From NCBI GenBank assembly GCA_036245805.1, contig BTRK01000005.1:34081469-34145468 (forward strand): a DNA stretch of 64,000 bases, written 5' to 3'. Shown one piece after another: positions 36,079-46,519 of the stretch (position 1 is its first letter; the number at the start of each line of letters is the position of its first letter). Origin of the DNA: Pristionchus mayeri (taxonomy: Eukaryota > Nematoda > Chromadorea > Rhabditida > Neodiplogasteridae). Under the pieces are notes generated by a model. It was not told the origin of the DNA. It worked only from the letters and a program-made list of their open reading frames with translations, and did not search any database. The position numbers and the translations under genes are program-made.

Positions 36079-36839
36079 TCAGTTTCCATCGTATCCCAAG
36101 ACGGAGTTGACAGGGAAAGTCCGCCATTCCGTATCAGTGCCATGCTCGTATCTATACTCGTTAGGAATGTCGATTCTCGTAGTGTAAAAGTCCCCGTTCT
36201 TGAATCCCTCGCACCTAAAGATGTGAGTTTTGCAATGAATCTTGCTGAATATCTTCTCACTTCTTACGAAATTCCTTGTGATCACAGTTTTGGCTTCATA
36301 GCAAGGCCATTCGATGTTGACGTAAAATTTATAAGCACACTGACAAAAAAGTATTGATGATGCAATATACCGGAGTTACCGATTGTCTCGAAAAAAATTC
36401 CCAGTCATTTCCTACAAGGTCGAAATAGCCATCGTCGGGTGTGGTCATCCAACTCAGTAGGTCATCTTTCTCTAAAATTAATAAAATGACATTAATGATA
36501 TTTGTGAATTGTATACTTAGTTGGGCTACCGTGGAACAAAAAATAGGTATTTTCAAATCGGCTGCTCACTTCCAAACACATCACAGCTGTCGTCCTCCAT
36601 AAGCGTGACTCTGGCGCCCTCGATATTGTGGACGTGTTCCACTCCACCCTCTTTACGCAGACATCTCAACATTCCTTTCGCAGCAACCTTAATTCAATGT
36701 TCTTATGCATATTCTTATCCTTAGAGCCTTATCAAAATATCTTTAATGTTTAGAGAAAAGGAAGAACTCACGGAGTACGTTGGTGATACGTGGTTGGAAA
36801 AAAGGCGAGGAGAGAGAGAAGGAGCAGAATGAACCGCAT
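36079..36839 (-). pseudogene. Transthyretin-like copy 8, one-base deletion and exon 1 slippage
   Basis: Exon 2 VAAKGMLRCLRKEGGVE ... LMEDDSCDVFG; exon 3 MTTPDDGYFDLVGND; 40 bp intron 3; exon 4 CAYKFYVNIEWPCYEA, then one base is missing in GCCAAAACTGTGATC compared with GCCAAGAACTGTGAC, shifting the frame before the second Cys. Exon 5 CEGFKNGDFYTTRIDIPNEY is intact. Exon 1 (ATG 36839) has six T in the tract where seven would keep phase, so it also ends out of phase. Confidence 0.75.
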
Positions 36840-37235
36840 CGGAGAGAGGAAAAGGAAGAGAATGAGGGAGAGAAGGGATGGAACGGAGGGAAGGACAGGT
36901 AGGAGACTAATTGGAATGCAAAATGTGATGTTAATATCACGTAGTCTCCTGTCAGTTCATATTCAAAGCTGTCAAATGTCAAATGTCAAACACGGGTCAA
37001 ATGAAAGCAAGGGAGGCGTACGAGAGTGAAATGGCACGTCTCAGAAGCATTTGCATGAGAAAAGTGTTTTGTTCGTTTCGTCACTGTTTCCATCTCAATG
37101 ACCGACTCAGTGTTAATCTGAGCCATGCCAAAGTCATATTTGGTATTTCATATCAGTATCCCGATTTGTTTTATTTATGTACAATACAACTAATTTAATC
37201 ACGAAAGCGATTGTCGCTTCAGAATTGTATAAGAT

Positions 37236-39120
37236 TCAGTTTCCATCGTATCCCAAGACAGAGTTGACGGAGAAAGTTCTACGTCCCTTCTCAGAGTCGA
37301 AACGATACTCGTTAGGAATGTCGTATCTCGTAGAATAAAAGTCTCCGTTCTTGAATCCCTCGCATCTAAATTGATCACTTTCGCAATTAATGCTGCTGAA
37401 TATCTAAAAAAGTAACTCACTTCTTACGAAATTCCTTGTGGTCACAGTTCTTTGCCTCATAGCAAGGCCATTCGATTTTGACGTAGAATTTATTTTTACA
37501 CTGAAAAATATTAGTACGGATGAGAGAATATCTATAGTTGGTACTGATTCAACGAAAAGGTTTCGCCCTCAGAGCCTTTGATGGCGAATACGCCATCCTT
37601 GTTGGTAGTGACAGTGTTCAGTCTATCGTCGTCGTTGACTTAAAAAAACATTTTAAAAAATTTCGGTAGGTTAAAGTAGTGCTTATCAAAAATGTGCTTA
37701 AAGATTTCCCAACTCTCTTGAGAAATGATCAGTGCGAGAATATTTCCAAACACAGACGCGGGGAGCAACAAGGAGTAGGATGATTTGGATTCGTCATATT
37801 ATTGAATTTAAAGGAGGACTGAAGGCAAAGTTCAACTTTGGAGCCTTTAGTAACCTTGGTAAAGCTCCTCTTAACGACTAAAGGCTCCTAAAAAGTTAAG
37901 AGACCGGCTCGGTAAGACTCCAGGACAGGCCGGACATCGACCTCTTCAATTTCGATCAGAATTTTTTTCTGGATACCCCTATGGGTCCTCATTATCAAAT
38001 GGGGTACCATATGACTCATGGTCTTGAAACACAGAAATGCCGGGTTAGCAAAGTTTACGAATTCAAAATTCGTCAAAATCAATTTCGATATGTAGGCCCG
38101 AGGTTAGTGTGGTTTAAGTAAACACTATCCTAGTCAACAAAAACGCGTTATACTTTGGTCCAGGAATCCAATCGCAAACTGATTTTTCAATGTTGAATAT
38201 TAATTTTTAATTATTTTAAATTTTAAAACAAAAAAGCGATACCCGGCGAATAGACAGCTTTGTAGAGCTTGAAATTCTGCATCGAGTAAAAATATTTCAA
38301 AAAAAAATCGGGATAGCCATGTTTTGAGATAATCAGACCTGAAGATAAACTTTCGAAAAAATTCTCACGATTATCCTCGACTTTAAACTCATTTTGTAGA
38401 GCTCGTCAAACTGAACACTTTTCCTGTTTGCCGTTTTTCACTAACTTCATATTCTAGCGACTTATGACAGCTCAAACAGCTCATTTTCAAGAATTTTTGA
38501 AAAATTGTGAAAAATGCCCTTTTCGAGCTGCCATAAGTCGCTAGAATATGAAGTTAGTGACAAACGGCAAACATGAAAAGTGTTCAGTTTGACGAGCTCT
38601 ACAAAAAGAATATAAAGGCGAGGGTAATCGTGAGAATTTCCGGTTACGTGACGGCTGCTCTACCACTGAGCTATCCTACCGATGTGTGTATGCTTCCTAG
38701 CTCGCGCTATGATCTTTAGAGGGTGGAACCTCCCTTCTATCGATGTGGCTACTTTGCCGAGAGCCCTCCTTTAACACCATTTTCACACTTCAGGATTGGA
38801 AATGCAGATACCGGAATCCTAAATTCGAAGTTTACTTACCGTTTGGCCAATCACAGCTGTCGTCCTCCCAAAGCGAGACTGAAGCGCCATCGATTTTGTT
38901 GACGCGTTCCACTCCACCCTCTTTACGTAGACAGCTCAAGGTGCCACTCGCTTGAACCTTAAACCTTAGGTCTTAAGTCTAATCCTTAGACCTAATATCC
39001 ATACTGCTACTAAAGAAAGGAAGAACTCACGTGGTACGATGGAGGTAACTGGTTGGAACCCATGGCGACTCGGGAATGTGAAGGGGAGAGGAGAGAGAGA
39101 AGGAGCAGAATGAACCGCAT
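37236..39120 (-). CDS. Transthyretin-like protein, copy 9, possible frame lesion; long intron 2
   Basis: Signal exon from ATG 39120 (MRFILLLLSLLSPSHSRVAM), ending SYH before GTGAGT. Exon 2 VQASGTLSCLRKEGGVERVN and GASVSLWEDDSCDWPN. Exon 3 TTNKDGVFAIKGSEGETF. Exon 4 CKNKFYVKIEWPCYEAKNC. Exon 5 CEGFKNGDFYSTRYDIPNEY, ending SVLGYDGN. Exon 3 is one base shorter before its GTACCA donor than in copy 7 (TTGAATCA vs GTAGAATGG), giving a phase mismatch with exon 4. Intron 2 is about 1.2 kb because it holds a palindromic insertion. Confidence 0.65.
38350..38645. mobile_element. 0.3 kb inverted-repeat element in TTR intron
   Basis: TCTCACGATTATCCTCG and GTAGAGCTCGTCAAACTGAA at the left are matched inverted at the right (TTCAGTTTGACGAGCTCTAC). 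The arms include TATTCTAGCGACTTATG and its complement; the loop is near 38505. Confidence 0.7.
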
Positions 39121-39346
39121 CGGAGAGAGGAAAAGGAAGATAATGAAGGAGAGAGGAAGGAGAAGGGGAAAGGTCAAGTGTAAGAGTGATTTGAATGGGA
39201 ACTAGGATATTAATTGCACGTAGTCTCCTGTCAGTTCATATTCAAAGTGTATTACACATGTCAAATGGGAATTTTGGTCTCCTTTATCTCCCTTCTTTCC
39301 ATTCATTTCCACTTTACTCCCTCCTCGGGCGCGGTTCTACTCTCCG
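39121..39346. promoter_or_regulatory. Shared bidirectional promoter, TTR copy 9 and BRI3-like gene 1
   Basis: Only 226 bp separate the ATG at 39120 (-) from the ATG at 39347 (+). The conserved element (TATTCAAAGTGTATTACACA then TGTCAAATGGG, about 39238-39266) lies in the middle. The same arrangement is repeated at 41967-42073 and, disrupted, at 47934-48374. Confidence 0.6.
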
Positions 39347-41173
39347 ATGTTCTCCGAAAAAGAAAGTAATCAGACCACTATTTTTCTCCAAATTAGTTAG
39401 TCCGCCTATGGTTAGGGACCACAAGGGGTACAGCCGAAATGAAGCTATGCCGCCCTAACTATACTCAAACTGCCCGCTCGGAACCAAACAAGGTCATGCT
39501 TTTGGCCGTTTGTCGATATCTTTTCTCAGAATCACACTAGACGTCATAAAGTACGAGAAAAAGTGTCAACGGAGAGCGGTAGGAAAACGAGACGAGGGAG
39601 AGAGGGGGCGGAGCCTATTCCGACCCCTCCCCAGTCAAATCGCCAAAAATTTGAGCCAAAAATTTGGTTGCGCCTTACCCTTGTGAGGTAAGGCGAGAGA
39701 GCGAGGCTGCCGCACTCTTCTTTAGAGCGCGCGCTCTCTACACAGGCCGGGTCAGAAAAAGGCGAGAGGAGAGGGAGGAGAGGGAGAGAGGAAGAGGGCG
39801 ATCTTTTAGCACAGGCACCGACTGGTTTACTTAGAAACACAGACAGGGAAATCAATATTTTTTCGATTTCTTTTCACCATCTTGTTTGAATGGTTGCTGG
39901 TTATCATAATTTAACTATTCAAACCTTGTATCATAATTTCTCTGCTCACGCTTAGCAAAAATCTGGGAAAAACGATGGATCGCGTTACAAAGTTCGATTT
40001 TTCAACACGACAGCTGCAAAAACTGTTTTTTGAATAGTAAAATATTGAAAGCACACGGGGAGAGCTTTCGAATTCTTTTTTGATCAAGTAATTTGGTTAA
40101 GAATGAACGCTGTGTTTGTTCTATCTTGCTTTCGAGGGGGAATCGTGTCAGAAGGAAGTGGGCGGAGCTTATGGTGCCTACCTATGGTCACTACTCTGCA
40201 TAGAGACAATTGTGCTGCAAATCGACTAGGGTGCAATTTATGTAGTGGAGAGTGATGGGGGGGGGGAGAATATGATTAAGGCGACGCTTTTCAGGATACG
40301 GTAGACCAGATAATAAATTCGATCTTTTCAGCGTCCCAGACAGAGTCGCCGCCGTCCTGTCCCGACATGCCCAGGGTGCATTGAGAATTTAAAAACATAT
40401 TTTCGAAAATATAATTTACAGGATGCCGCAGGCGCCTACGCTCCGCAGTCACCGGTACGGTATTCTCGAAAATATATTTTTAAAAATAATTGTGTGCAGA
40501 TGGTTGTCGTCGCGACGCCACGAGGAGGCTGCCGACTCTGCGTATGTTCGAACAACAACAACAACAACAACCACAACAACAACAACAACAGCAACAACAA
40601 CAATAACAACAACACCAACAACAACAACAATAATAATAGCAATAACAATAACAATAACAATAACAATAACAATAACAATAACAACAACAACAACAATAAT
40701 AATAATAAATAACAAAAACAACAACACCTTCAGGGCGGCTTTATTACGATGGAAACCGACATGACGTTCCTCATCCTCTGGATTGTCCTCGGCCTCTTCT
40801 TCTTCCCCTTCTTCTTCGGACTTCTCTGTCTACCGAAGTGAGTGAAGAGAACAGAGATTAGAAATCAAAGATCATAACTGACGACCGACTCTCTTATCTT
40901 GTCCCCACTTTTCCCGAATCCCGGCCACTCGTAATGGCACGTATATGATCAGCCATAGTGAATGTGTGTGATGTTTCATCTATATCAATCGACTTTGAAT
41001 GACTTATAATGGCTGGGCTTCGCGAGAGGTTCTCTCTTGTCAACTCCAGATAGTTGTCAGAGAGCGAGAGAACATACTAACTTAGAATAGCGTTTTCCCT
41101 TGTTAGGATCAGATATCAAAGATCATCTTTCAGGCGTGCCCGTTGCATGCAGTGTGGAATGATCGCTGACTGA
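39347..41173 (+). CDS. BRI3-like small membrane protein, copy 1
   Basis: Six exons. Exon 1 39347-39365 (MFSEKE); exon 2 SQTESPPSCPDMPR; exon 3 DAAGAYAPQSP; exon 4 VVVATPRGGCRLC; exon 5 GGFITMETDMTFLILWIVLG followed by a run of Phe/Pro/Leu ending LLCLPK; exon 6 41134-41173 RARCMQCGMIAD. The order Pro-rich N-terminus, VVV-x-GGC-x2-C, one long hydrophobic segment with FFP, and basic C-x2-CG tail matches brain protein I3 (BRI3), a small membrane protein of the endolysosomal system. All junctions fit. Intron 4 contains a long CAA-type microsatellite. Confidence 0.75.
40552..40717. repeat. (CAA/TAA)n microsatellite in BRI3-like intron 4
   Basis: About 165 bp of AAC/AAT trinucleotide units, with some hexamer AATAAC periodicity near 40640-40680. 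Introns 4 of the two paralogues hold only a few CAA units, so this is an expansion specific to copy 1. Confidence 0.9.
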
Positions 41174-41361
41174 ATATAGGAGGACAATGCTTGCTAAATC
41201 AAGACAAACAACCAACTCGTCCTACTTTAGAAAAACATCGCGAAAACATTGACGATTGATAAATCGAATTTATACATCTTCTGTTTTGATACCACATCAA
41301 CTTTCACAATTGTGTATTATGTTTAAAATAGAGAACACGGTATAAGACTTGCAAAAGGAGC

Positions 41362-41433
41362 TTCCCATGCCGGGAATCGAACCCGGGCCGCCTGGGTGAA
41401 AACCAGAAATCATAACCACTAGACCACATGGGA
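41362..41433 (-). tRNA. tRNA-Glu (anticodon TTC)
   Basis: Minus-strand 72 nt cloverleaf: acceptor TCCCATG pairing with CATGGGA; D arm TGGTCTAGTGGTTA; anticodon stem-loop CTGGT-TTTCACC-CAG giving TTC; T arm GGGTTCGATTCCC. It lies 189 bp after BRI3-like copy 1. Confidence 0.93.
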
Positions 41434-41850
41434 GGACGCTTCCAAACCTGGGCAATACCAATGTACAGTTTCTGAAAAATTGCTTAGATTCTACTTCGCC
41501 CATTTGTCGAGAATAATCATTGTTGATTTAATTCAGAATATAACAAGGGACCTTGCAGAGAATTTCGTCTTTTAAGCAGAAAATGGGACTCGGAATGAGC
41601 ATTCCGATACCTGTATCACACACGATTGCATTACACGAGTACAAAACAAAGCGCAAACACCTGTTATCTATGCTTCATGAATGCTGATTATCTACAGACC
41701 AAATCATAACGTATCTCTCTTTAGTTATCTAATTTAATTGGGTCTGTCAGTCGTTGCAAATCATGCCATTTTGTGTGAGATCTTTTTTTCAGAATTTATT
41801 ACGTGTAAGGAATGGCTCTTACATTTAATACAATTTTTTTATTTATCAAA
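41434..41850. other. Intergenic, no gene seen
   Basis: Spacer between the tRNA-Glu and the TTR exon fragment. Confidence 0.4.
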
Positions 41851-41966
41851 GCTGCTTTCATTTTCCATTGCCATAATTGTAAGGCAATAAGTAATCGTCA
41901 TTCATGACCTTCAGTCCCTCCCCATGTAGGAATGTATACTTCTTAGGATCGTCGAATCTCGAAATG
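41851..41966 (-). pseudogene. Transthyretin-like exon 5 fragment
   Basis: Nearly the same as the 3' exon of the copy at 46520 (GACGATTCCTAAGAAGTATA-type end on the minus strand; TTTCATTTTCCA after the stop). It breaks off inside the exon and joins directly to the conserved upstream element at 41967. The rest of the gene was deleted between exon 5 and its promoter. Confidence 0.75.
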
Positions 41967-42073
41967 GAACGGCATATTCAAAGTTTACTACACGTGATAA
42001 ATGGGAACAACTGTCTCCTTTTTCTCCATTCATTTTCACTTCGCTCTCTCCTCGCGCGCGGTTCTACTCCCGG
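41967..42073. promoter_or_regulatory. Promoter of BRI3-like copy 2 (former bidirectional promoter)
   Basis: TATTCAAAGTTTACTACACG then TGATAAATGGG, followed by the same TTCATTTTCACTTCG and GCGCGGTTCTACTC blocks as upstream of copy 1. Confidence 0.55.
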
Positions 42074-44578
42074 ATGTCCTCCGAAAAAGGTTCGTAAAAC
42101 GCAATTTTATCGTGATTTGGGTGATCAGCATGGAACTTTTTGGTTTATGTTAAGGCAAAAGGAGTGACTCTGGTAGTCCTACCGCAATCACATGTAATAA
42201 TCCTCTGGAATGTGGTAGCCTTGTTACTGTAACATCGATCTTTTCAGCGCCCCAGACAGAGTCACCGCCGCCCGATTCCGACCCGCCCAGGGTAATTCGA
42301 GCAATAACAAATTATTTTCGAAAATCCTATTTACAGGAAGCTGCAGGAGCTGCAGGAGTACTTGCTGCGCAGGCGCTGGAGAGGCGGCAACGGGTATTGC
42401 ATTTTCGAAAATATTTAATATTTTTAAAATATAGTCCTGTTTAGGCGGTTGAGAAGGCGTCGCGAGAAGGCTGTCCATTCTGCGTAAGGGGAAACATCAC
42501 AACAACAAAAACAGCAACAACACATTCAGGGCGGAATGGTCATGTTGGTAGACGACAAGATGTGTCTGATCATGGTGATTATCATGAGTATCATCTTCTT
42601 CCCCTGTGGTCTCCTCGGATTCTGCCTTATGGATCAATATATGTGAGTGGAAAGGTCAAAGATCACAAACCATAGATCAAATATGGATTAGTGCTCAAGT
42701 TTTGATCTCATCTCCAGAAGTCCTGCCAGTCATTGTTAGTCCGTTTGAAGCATGTTATGAGCGGTCTACGGATGATTATTTGATTACCACTTCTTCATTC
42801 TATATATTCACTAACCATACATGCTGGAGAGATAACTCTCATAAAATGCCAATGGAATGGATTTTTTACAAATACAGTAGCGCTCAAAAGTATTGAAACG
42901 ATTTGAATTTTTCATATAACTTTTTCTACCGTTGACTTAGCAAGTTCGATGTTGGGGCGCTATATACCAAATCAATAGAAGAATACGATGCGAGTATTGC
43001 GTCATCACGTGCCTCATAACTAATTGCGTAGTGATGACGCAATCGAATTTCACTTTTTCAAACAGGCTTTATTCTTACATAGATTTTTTCCTATTGGCCA
43101 CACTTTCTGTGGTTGGAGTCATGCCCGAGGCCTACCCAGAAAAAAAATATGAGGTTGCTGCGCGACCGCACGTTTGCTGCAGCCTTGCTGCAAAAAGGGG
43201 GTCTGAAATTCAGATCTCGGCTTCTAGACCAGCTAGAGACTCGTTCAAAGCACCAAAATGATCGTATTCGCGATCCCAGGTGATCCTGTGAATATGACAA
43301 CAATATCTCTGAATTTGCCCTCAGGGCACGGAAAATCACTTTTTCACATGACCACTTTTTGGAGATTCATAACTACGTAGGAACTGTACATAAAAATCTG
43401 GTTTTTGCTTATTCATATTCATTATGTTGTATATATATGGTTCCCTAATTTTTAGATTGTTTGAATATCTTTCCTGCCTTCGGCGATCGTTTTTCGGAGG
43501 CACTTTCGAGTCCCCGGCCCGCTATTTTCGTCTGCGCTCTATCTCCAACTGTGCCCAGAGTTGTTCAAACATTTAAAAAAGCTGGGGATCAGTTCCCCAG
43601 AACAAGTTGGACTTGTACACACAAAACAAAAGTTTTCCCTAACTCTCCCGCAAACTTGTTATCGAAGGGTCATGCAATCAGGACCACGGTGCACCTCCGA
43701 TAAACGATCGCCGAAGGCAGGAAAGATATTCAAACAATCTAAAAAGTAGGGAACCATATATATACAACATAATGAATATGACTAAGCAAAAACCAGATTT
43801 TTATATACAGTTCCTACGTAGTTATGAATCTCCAAAAAGTGGTCATGTGAAAAAAGTGATTTTCCATCCCCTGAGGGAAAATTTAGAGATATTGTTGTCA
43901 TATTCACAGGATCACCTGGGATCGCGATGAGGATCATTTTGGTGCTTTGAACGAGTCTCTAGCTGGTCTAGAAGCCGAGATCTGAATTTCAGACCCCCCC
44001 TTTTTGCAGCAATGCTGCAGCAAACGTGCGGTCGCGCAGCAACCTCATATTTTTTTTCTGGGTAGGCCTCGGGCATGACTCCAACCACAGAAAGTGTGGC
44101 CAGTAGGAAAAAATCTATGTAAGAATAAAGCCTGTTTGAAAAAGTGAAATTCGATTGCGTCATCACTACGCAATTAGTTATGAGGCACGTGATGACGCAA
44201 TACTCGCATCGTATTTTTCTATTGATTTGGTATATAGCGCCCCAACATCGAACTTGCTAAGTCAACGGTAGAAAAAGTTATATGAAAAATTCGTTTCAAT
44301 ACTTTTGAGCGCTACTGTATGTTGTAGATTTCACATTTTCGGTCAAAGAAGTATGCAATATTTTGCAGATTATCCTTGGTTGTTACAATGCTAGACCAAT
44401 TTTACTCCTCGATCCTTGTCCCATTACATGCATTCCTAAGCTCACGTATTGGTCAATATCAGAGAGTTCGTGAGAAGTTTTACAACGTCGTCTATTAAAT
44501 AGGGTTTCAATTTTCAGGTGGCGCCTAGGCCGCTTGAAATTCATTATTCCCGCTCACAACGCAATGAATAAAGCCTAA
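42074..44578 (+). CDS. BRI3-like small membrane protein, copy 2, altered C-terminus
   Basis: Exon 1 42074-42089 (MSSEK); exon 2 42248-42291 (PQTESPPPDSDPPR); exon 3 EAAGAAGVLAAQALERRQR; exon 4 AVEKASREGCPFC; exon 5, ending 42642, GGMVMLVDDKMCLIMVIIMS with FFPCGLLGFC following. The normal last exon (C-x2-CG tail) is absent. The intron runs into a 1.4 kb Tc1-like foldback, and the next acceptor (44518) lies inside the end repeat of another transposon. Splicing there would add WRLGRLKFIIPAHNAMNKA to TAA 44578. A truncated or TE-capped paralogue. Confidence 0.6.
42875..44317. mobile_element. 1.4 kb Tc1-like foldback element
   Basis: Ends CAGTAGCGCTCAAAAGTATT ... AATACTTTTGAGCGCTACTG flanked by TA duplications, typical of Tc1/mariner ends. 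The arms (over 600 bp) are almost identical and each contains the same short peptide frame (MMTQSNFTFSNRLYSYIDFF). No transposase. Located in the last intron of BRI3-like copy 2. Confidence 0.85.
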
Positions 44579-45780
44579 TTGACCTGAACGAGAGAGTAAG
44601 GAATTGATTAATAGCCTAGGCGCCTGATCCCATCATTTCTCGCAAAATAGTGGTATTCCCGGTCATTCGACTCAATTGAAATGGCGAATTAGTTATGTTT
44701 CAACGATTCAATTTGTGCGAATGAGACAAATATTAGGTTGTTGCATAAGTCCTGTGGAATTTTGAAATTTTGCCTTCCATCTTCTTGTTGGATTGATAGA
44801 TGAACTTCGGGATATTGATTACTAATGAGGCTTTGCATACTCTTTCATATGCGCACCCTATCAGCATTGCCCAATCAGAGAGGCGAGAACAGGATCCAGT
44901 TAAAATTGCGAAAATTTATCCATTGAAAACGCAACATTTCTCAATTTTCTGTTTTCTCTGAAGCATGAATGCACAAACTATGGTGGTTATATGAAGCCCC
45001 AACCTTTACCCTATAAACACTTTTTTTCATGGATGCTGGAAGTTACACCCTTTCGAGGAATGCATTGATCTAGACATGACTACATTGTTGCATTTCGGTG
45101 TTGATTTTGCATTTTTCTGAAAAATAAGAAATTCAAATTTTCTGAAACGGAGAAGAAGCAAGCTCCAATATTTTTTATGAGAATATAGCCTCTTCTCGGG
45201 TGCATACAGCGCACACATGACGGAGCCTGTATGCTTGGTCTTCCATTCAGGAAAGAAGGTACAAGTCACATGCAGCCTAGGTCTGCTCATATTTTTGCAA
45301 TCATGTAATTTGGTTCAAACCCACTCACATGGCAGGTCTAACCTATTTTCTGAAAGAATATCAATGCTACTTCTCAGCCAACAATATGAAGTTGTTTCTT
45401 GGATTTTCCTTCCAAATATCTAGAGAAATAAATTTAAAGCAAAATTTGGTCAACTGTTTGCATTTGGGTAAATCATAATTTCTTGCGTTGGTAGCAAGAT
45501 CGGTTTGATTGAAATATATGTGAACAAAGTTCAAGCATACCCCTAGACAATGTTATGTTTGTTGGCGATTAAGATTTGAGACACGCGAGTTATGATTGTT
45601 CAAAGTGCGAACACAAAAAACCACAGGACTTTTGCAACAACCTAATAGCTCAGAATTACCTGATCAGGTATCAAAGGAAATTACCTGATTAGGTAAATTG
45701 AATTTGAATGACCTGATCAGGTAATTCCGCCCGATCATTTTTACCTGAGCAGGTCAAATTACCTGAAAATTGAAACCCTA
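44500..45780. mobile_element. 1.3 kb inverted-repeat element hosting a nested mariner MITE
   Basis: TAGGGTTTCAATTTTCAGGT at the left is inverted at the right end (ACCTGAAAATTGAAACCCTA). Near the right end are several ACCTGATCAGGTAA palindromic units (45660-45760). Confidence 0.7.
44733..45645. mobile_element. Mariner-related MITE (0.9 kb), nested
   Basis: TTAGGTTGTTGCATAAGTCC ... GGACTTTTGCAACAACCTAA with TA on both sides: classic mariner ends. The interior shows no transposase frame. Confidence 0.8.
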
Positions 45781-45783
45781 CTA

Positions 45784-45926
45784 TTAAAGAAGGAGTGTCA
45801 GCAAAGTTAAACTTTTGTCATAGCCGTGACCTAGCCCACCCTTTCAGAATCAGTGAAGGTTGTGCAAAGCTAGGTCATGGTTATGAAAGCGTCAAAAGTT
45901 CAACTTTTCTGACGCTCCTTCTTTAA
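45784..45926. mobile_element. 140 bp hairpin MITE
   Basis: TTAAAGAAGGAGTGTCAG pairs with CTGACGCTCCTTCTTTAA; the interior GTGACCTAGC pairs with GCTAGGTCA. Confidence 0.7.
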
Positions 45927-46132
45927 ATCTTCCATGATGTTGAAACTCGTGGTGAAACTGCTCAAAAGCACGTCAGAAACATACATAATGGCAAATACAT
46001 TGGGGGGTATCAAACAGTAATCCTTTATGTTCCTTCCTCTCATTGGCTCGCGCAAGCCTGCATCGGACGCTCCGGGCACTAGGTCGGATGAGAACTATGA
46101 CGTCATACCGCCTTTTAACGTCATAGTTGTCG

Positions 46133-46347
46133 GCACTTCTGTAGAATACCGGACCAATTCAAGGTTGTGAGATACGTACCCCCTGGACATTACTCATCTA
46201 AGGGAGGAATCCATCCAAAGATGTTCTGTGAACACCTGTTTTACCCTAATACTATCTGTAACAAGAATGCCAAATTATATGGAAAACACTGTGAATTAAC
46301 ACTTTGCTAATGGTCTGGTCTTCTGCAGAAGTGCCATAGCTGTCATG
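46133..46347. mobile_element. GGCACTTCTG-ended MITE
   Basis: Starts GGCACTTCTGTAGAATACCG and ends TCTTCTGCAGAAGTGCC. A relative lies at 47317-47587. A separate GTCGG...AACTATGACGT palindrome abuts it at 46077-46132 and recurs at about 51805-51893. Confidence 0.6.
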
Positions 46348-46519
46348 CTACATATTACTAATTTTTTCACCCCTGACCAAAACGTATTTCTTCCGCGAAT
46401 AAAACATTTATTTTGCTTGTTTAATTTAGTCTGGAGCCATTCATATCATTTCGTGTTAAAATTTTGCTAAATTATTTAGAATTATTTTATTACAACATTT
46501 TAATTCATCAAATCTGCTT

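Noticed and set aside
38647..38685. tRNA-like GATAGCTCAGTGGTAGAGC on the minus strand
   Set aside because: Only the D-arm part is present; anticodon and T arms are missing. A tRNA fragment beside an inverted-repeat element.
40436..40764. Long poly-Leu, poly-Asn, poly-Thr and poly-Val reading frames
   Set aside because: They are translations of the CAA/TAA microsatellite in an intron.
43031..44166. Two matching frames starting MMTQSNFTFSNRLYSYIDFF
   Set aside because: Arms of the Tc1-like foldback; no transposase motif.
44518..44578. Confident last exon of BRI3-like copy 2
   Set aside because: It lies in a transposon terminal repeat; kept only as a speculative exonisation, not as a proven exon.
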